From: AC-37 sp036382905
Lineage (GTDB): Bacteria; Actinomycetota; Thermoleophilia; Solirubrobacterales; Thermoleophilaceae
Assembly (NCBI GenBank): GCA_036382905.1
Contig: DASVPL010000149.1
Coordinates: forward strand, 1 to 12,648
DNA length: 12,648 nt
Direction of reading: 5' to 3'
How positions within the stretch are numbered: position 1 is the stretch's first letter; every line of letters begins with the position of its first letter. A model generated the notes under the pieces. It ran no database searches, had not been told where the DNA came from, and saw only the letters and a list, made by a program, of their open reading frames with translations. Made by a program: the position numbers and the translations under genes. Shown here one piece after another: positions 12,475-12,648 of this stretch.

Positions 12475-12517
12475 CTGGGCCATCTTTTGGTCGTATAGCG
12501 ACCAAAACTTGGCCCAG
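12475..12517. repeat. 43-base near-perfect inverted repeat
   Basis: The inner arms TTTTGGTCG (12485-12493) and CGACCAAAA (12499-12507) are perfect around the loop TATAG. After a two-base mismatch, CTGGGCCA (12475-12482) and TGGCCCAG (12510-12517) extend the symmetry. Seventeen of nineteen positions pair. No T-tract follows on either strand. It could be an operator, a site for a DNA-binding protein, or the stem of a small RNA. Confidence 0.75.
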
Positions 12518-12546
12518 GTCGGTGAGGCGAGCGCGAGACGCGGTGC

Positions 12547-12574
12547 GGGCCACCCGGGCCGGCGCCGGGTGCCC
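12547..12574 (-). terminator. GC-rich hairpin following a stop codon
   Basis: CACCCGG (12551-12557) and CCGGGTG (12565-12571) form a 7-bp stem around GCCGGCG, extended by GGG/CCC with a one-base bulge. It lies directly after the TAG at 12576-12574 on the minus strand. There is no T-tract; such U-less hairpins are often proposed as terminators in GC-rich actinobacteria. Confidence 0.35.
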
Positions 12575-12648
12575 TAGCGGCGGGCGGCGACGGACTCTTC
12601 GGCGCGTCGTGGCTCCGCGCCCGCCGCCGCCGCCGGCGCCGGGCTGAG
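12574..12648 (-). CDS. Possible C-terminal end of the next minus-strand gene (partial)
   Basis: A minus-strand frame enters at the right edge and ends at TAG 12576-12574. Its 24 visible residues are low-complexity and Ala-rich (AAAAGAEPRRAEESVAARR at the end). A GC-rich hairpin directly after the stop and a terminator further downstream are what one expects behind a gene. In related actinobacteria pyrimidine genes often lie upstream of mihF, but these residues do not identify the product. Confidence 0.35.
   Translation of the reverse strand, partial: LSPAPAAAAGAEPRRAEESVAARR

Larger units (their letters stand above)
12256..12573. other. Intergenic region upstream of mihF, rich in inverted repeats, no convincing gene
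   Basis: This stretch of just over 300 bases has no frame with recognisable protein features; the long frames crossing it are Arg/Pro-rich shadows of GC-rich DNA. It contains T-runs on the plus strand (12326-12330 and 12347-12353), unusual for this genome, and several inverted repeats listed separately. A small RNA cannot be excluded, but no known RNA family was recognised. Confidence 0.6.

Noticed and set aside
12388..12573. RNase P RNA, tmRNA or SRP RNA upstream of mihF
   Set aside because: None of the conserved sequence blocks of these RNAs was recognised, and the segment is too short for the first two.
12329..12647. Three overlapping frames in the right-hand intergenic region
   Set aside because: They cross the hairpins and have Arg/Pro-rich composition with no recognisable motif or ribosome-binding site.

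Overview
The window is high-GC DNA (about 70%) with core genes of a Gram-positive actinobacterium. The mIHF-type nucleoid protein, the order mihF-gmk-rpoZ-coaBC, GTG/TTG starts and secreted proteins ending in a basic 'GRYRLRVTAADQSGN' domain suggest the Thermoleophilia/Solirubrobacterales. That placement is inferred from gene content and protein style, not from a search.

Layout. Positions 1-2635 (minus strand) carry the transcription/translation operon rimP-nusA-rnpM(ylxR)-infB; infB runs off the left edge. Its 5' leader (2637-2715) holds a candidate -10 box, a small hairpin, an intrinsic-terminator-like hairpin with six Ts ending one base before the rimP ATG, and a 13-codon leader ORF whose TAA overlaps that ATG. 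ylxR has an intact frame but no ATG/GTG/TTG start. NusA carries a long acidic tail with a Cys3His cluster. Divergent from this operon is a secreted His-rich protein of unknown function (2762-3577, plus). It converges on a GTG-started D-aminoacyl-tRNA deacylase gene (dtd, minus), which is head-to-head, 17 bases apart, with a YbjN-like gene (plus).

Positions 4451-12213 form one long minus-strand array: mihF, gmk, rpoZ, coaBC, a TPR protein, a very large secreted subtilisin-fold/FG-GAP protein (1525 aa) and a small secreted PKD protein. Genes overlap or lie 8-40 bases apart, so they are probably at least partly co-transcribed. The first four genes serve nucleoid/DNA binding, GMP phosphorylation, RNA polymerase assembly and coenzyme A synthesis. 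The last two are exported and look like lineage-specific cargo attached to a housekeeping operon. A good sigma-70-like promoter (TTGTCG-16-TAATAT) lies just before a GTG start of mihF and suggests a leaderless mRNA.

Positions 12214-12573 have no convincing gene. They hold the mihF promoter, a small dyad, a 42-base hairpin, a minus-strand terminator and a striking 43-base inverted repeat. A short reading frame at the right edge may be the C-terminus of the next minus-strand gene.

No tRNA, rRNA, CRISPR array or insertion sequence was seen. The most unusual items are the rimP leader, the start-less ylxR, the decorated NusA, the degenerate subtilisin-like protein and the palindromes upstream of mihF.
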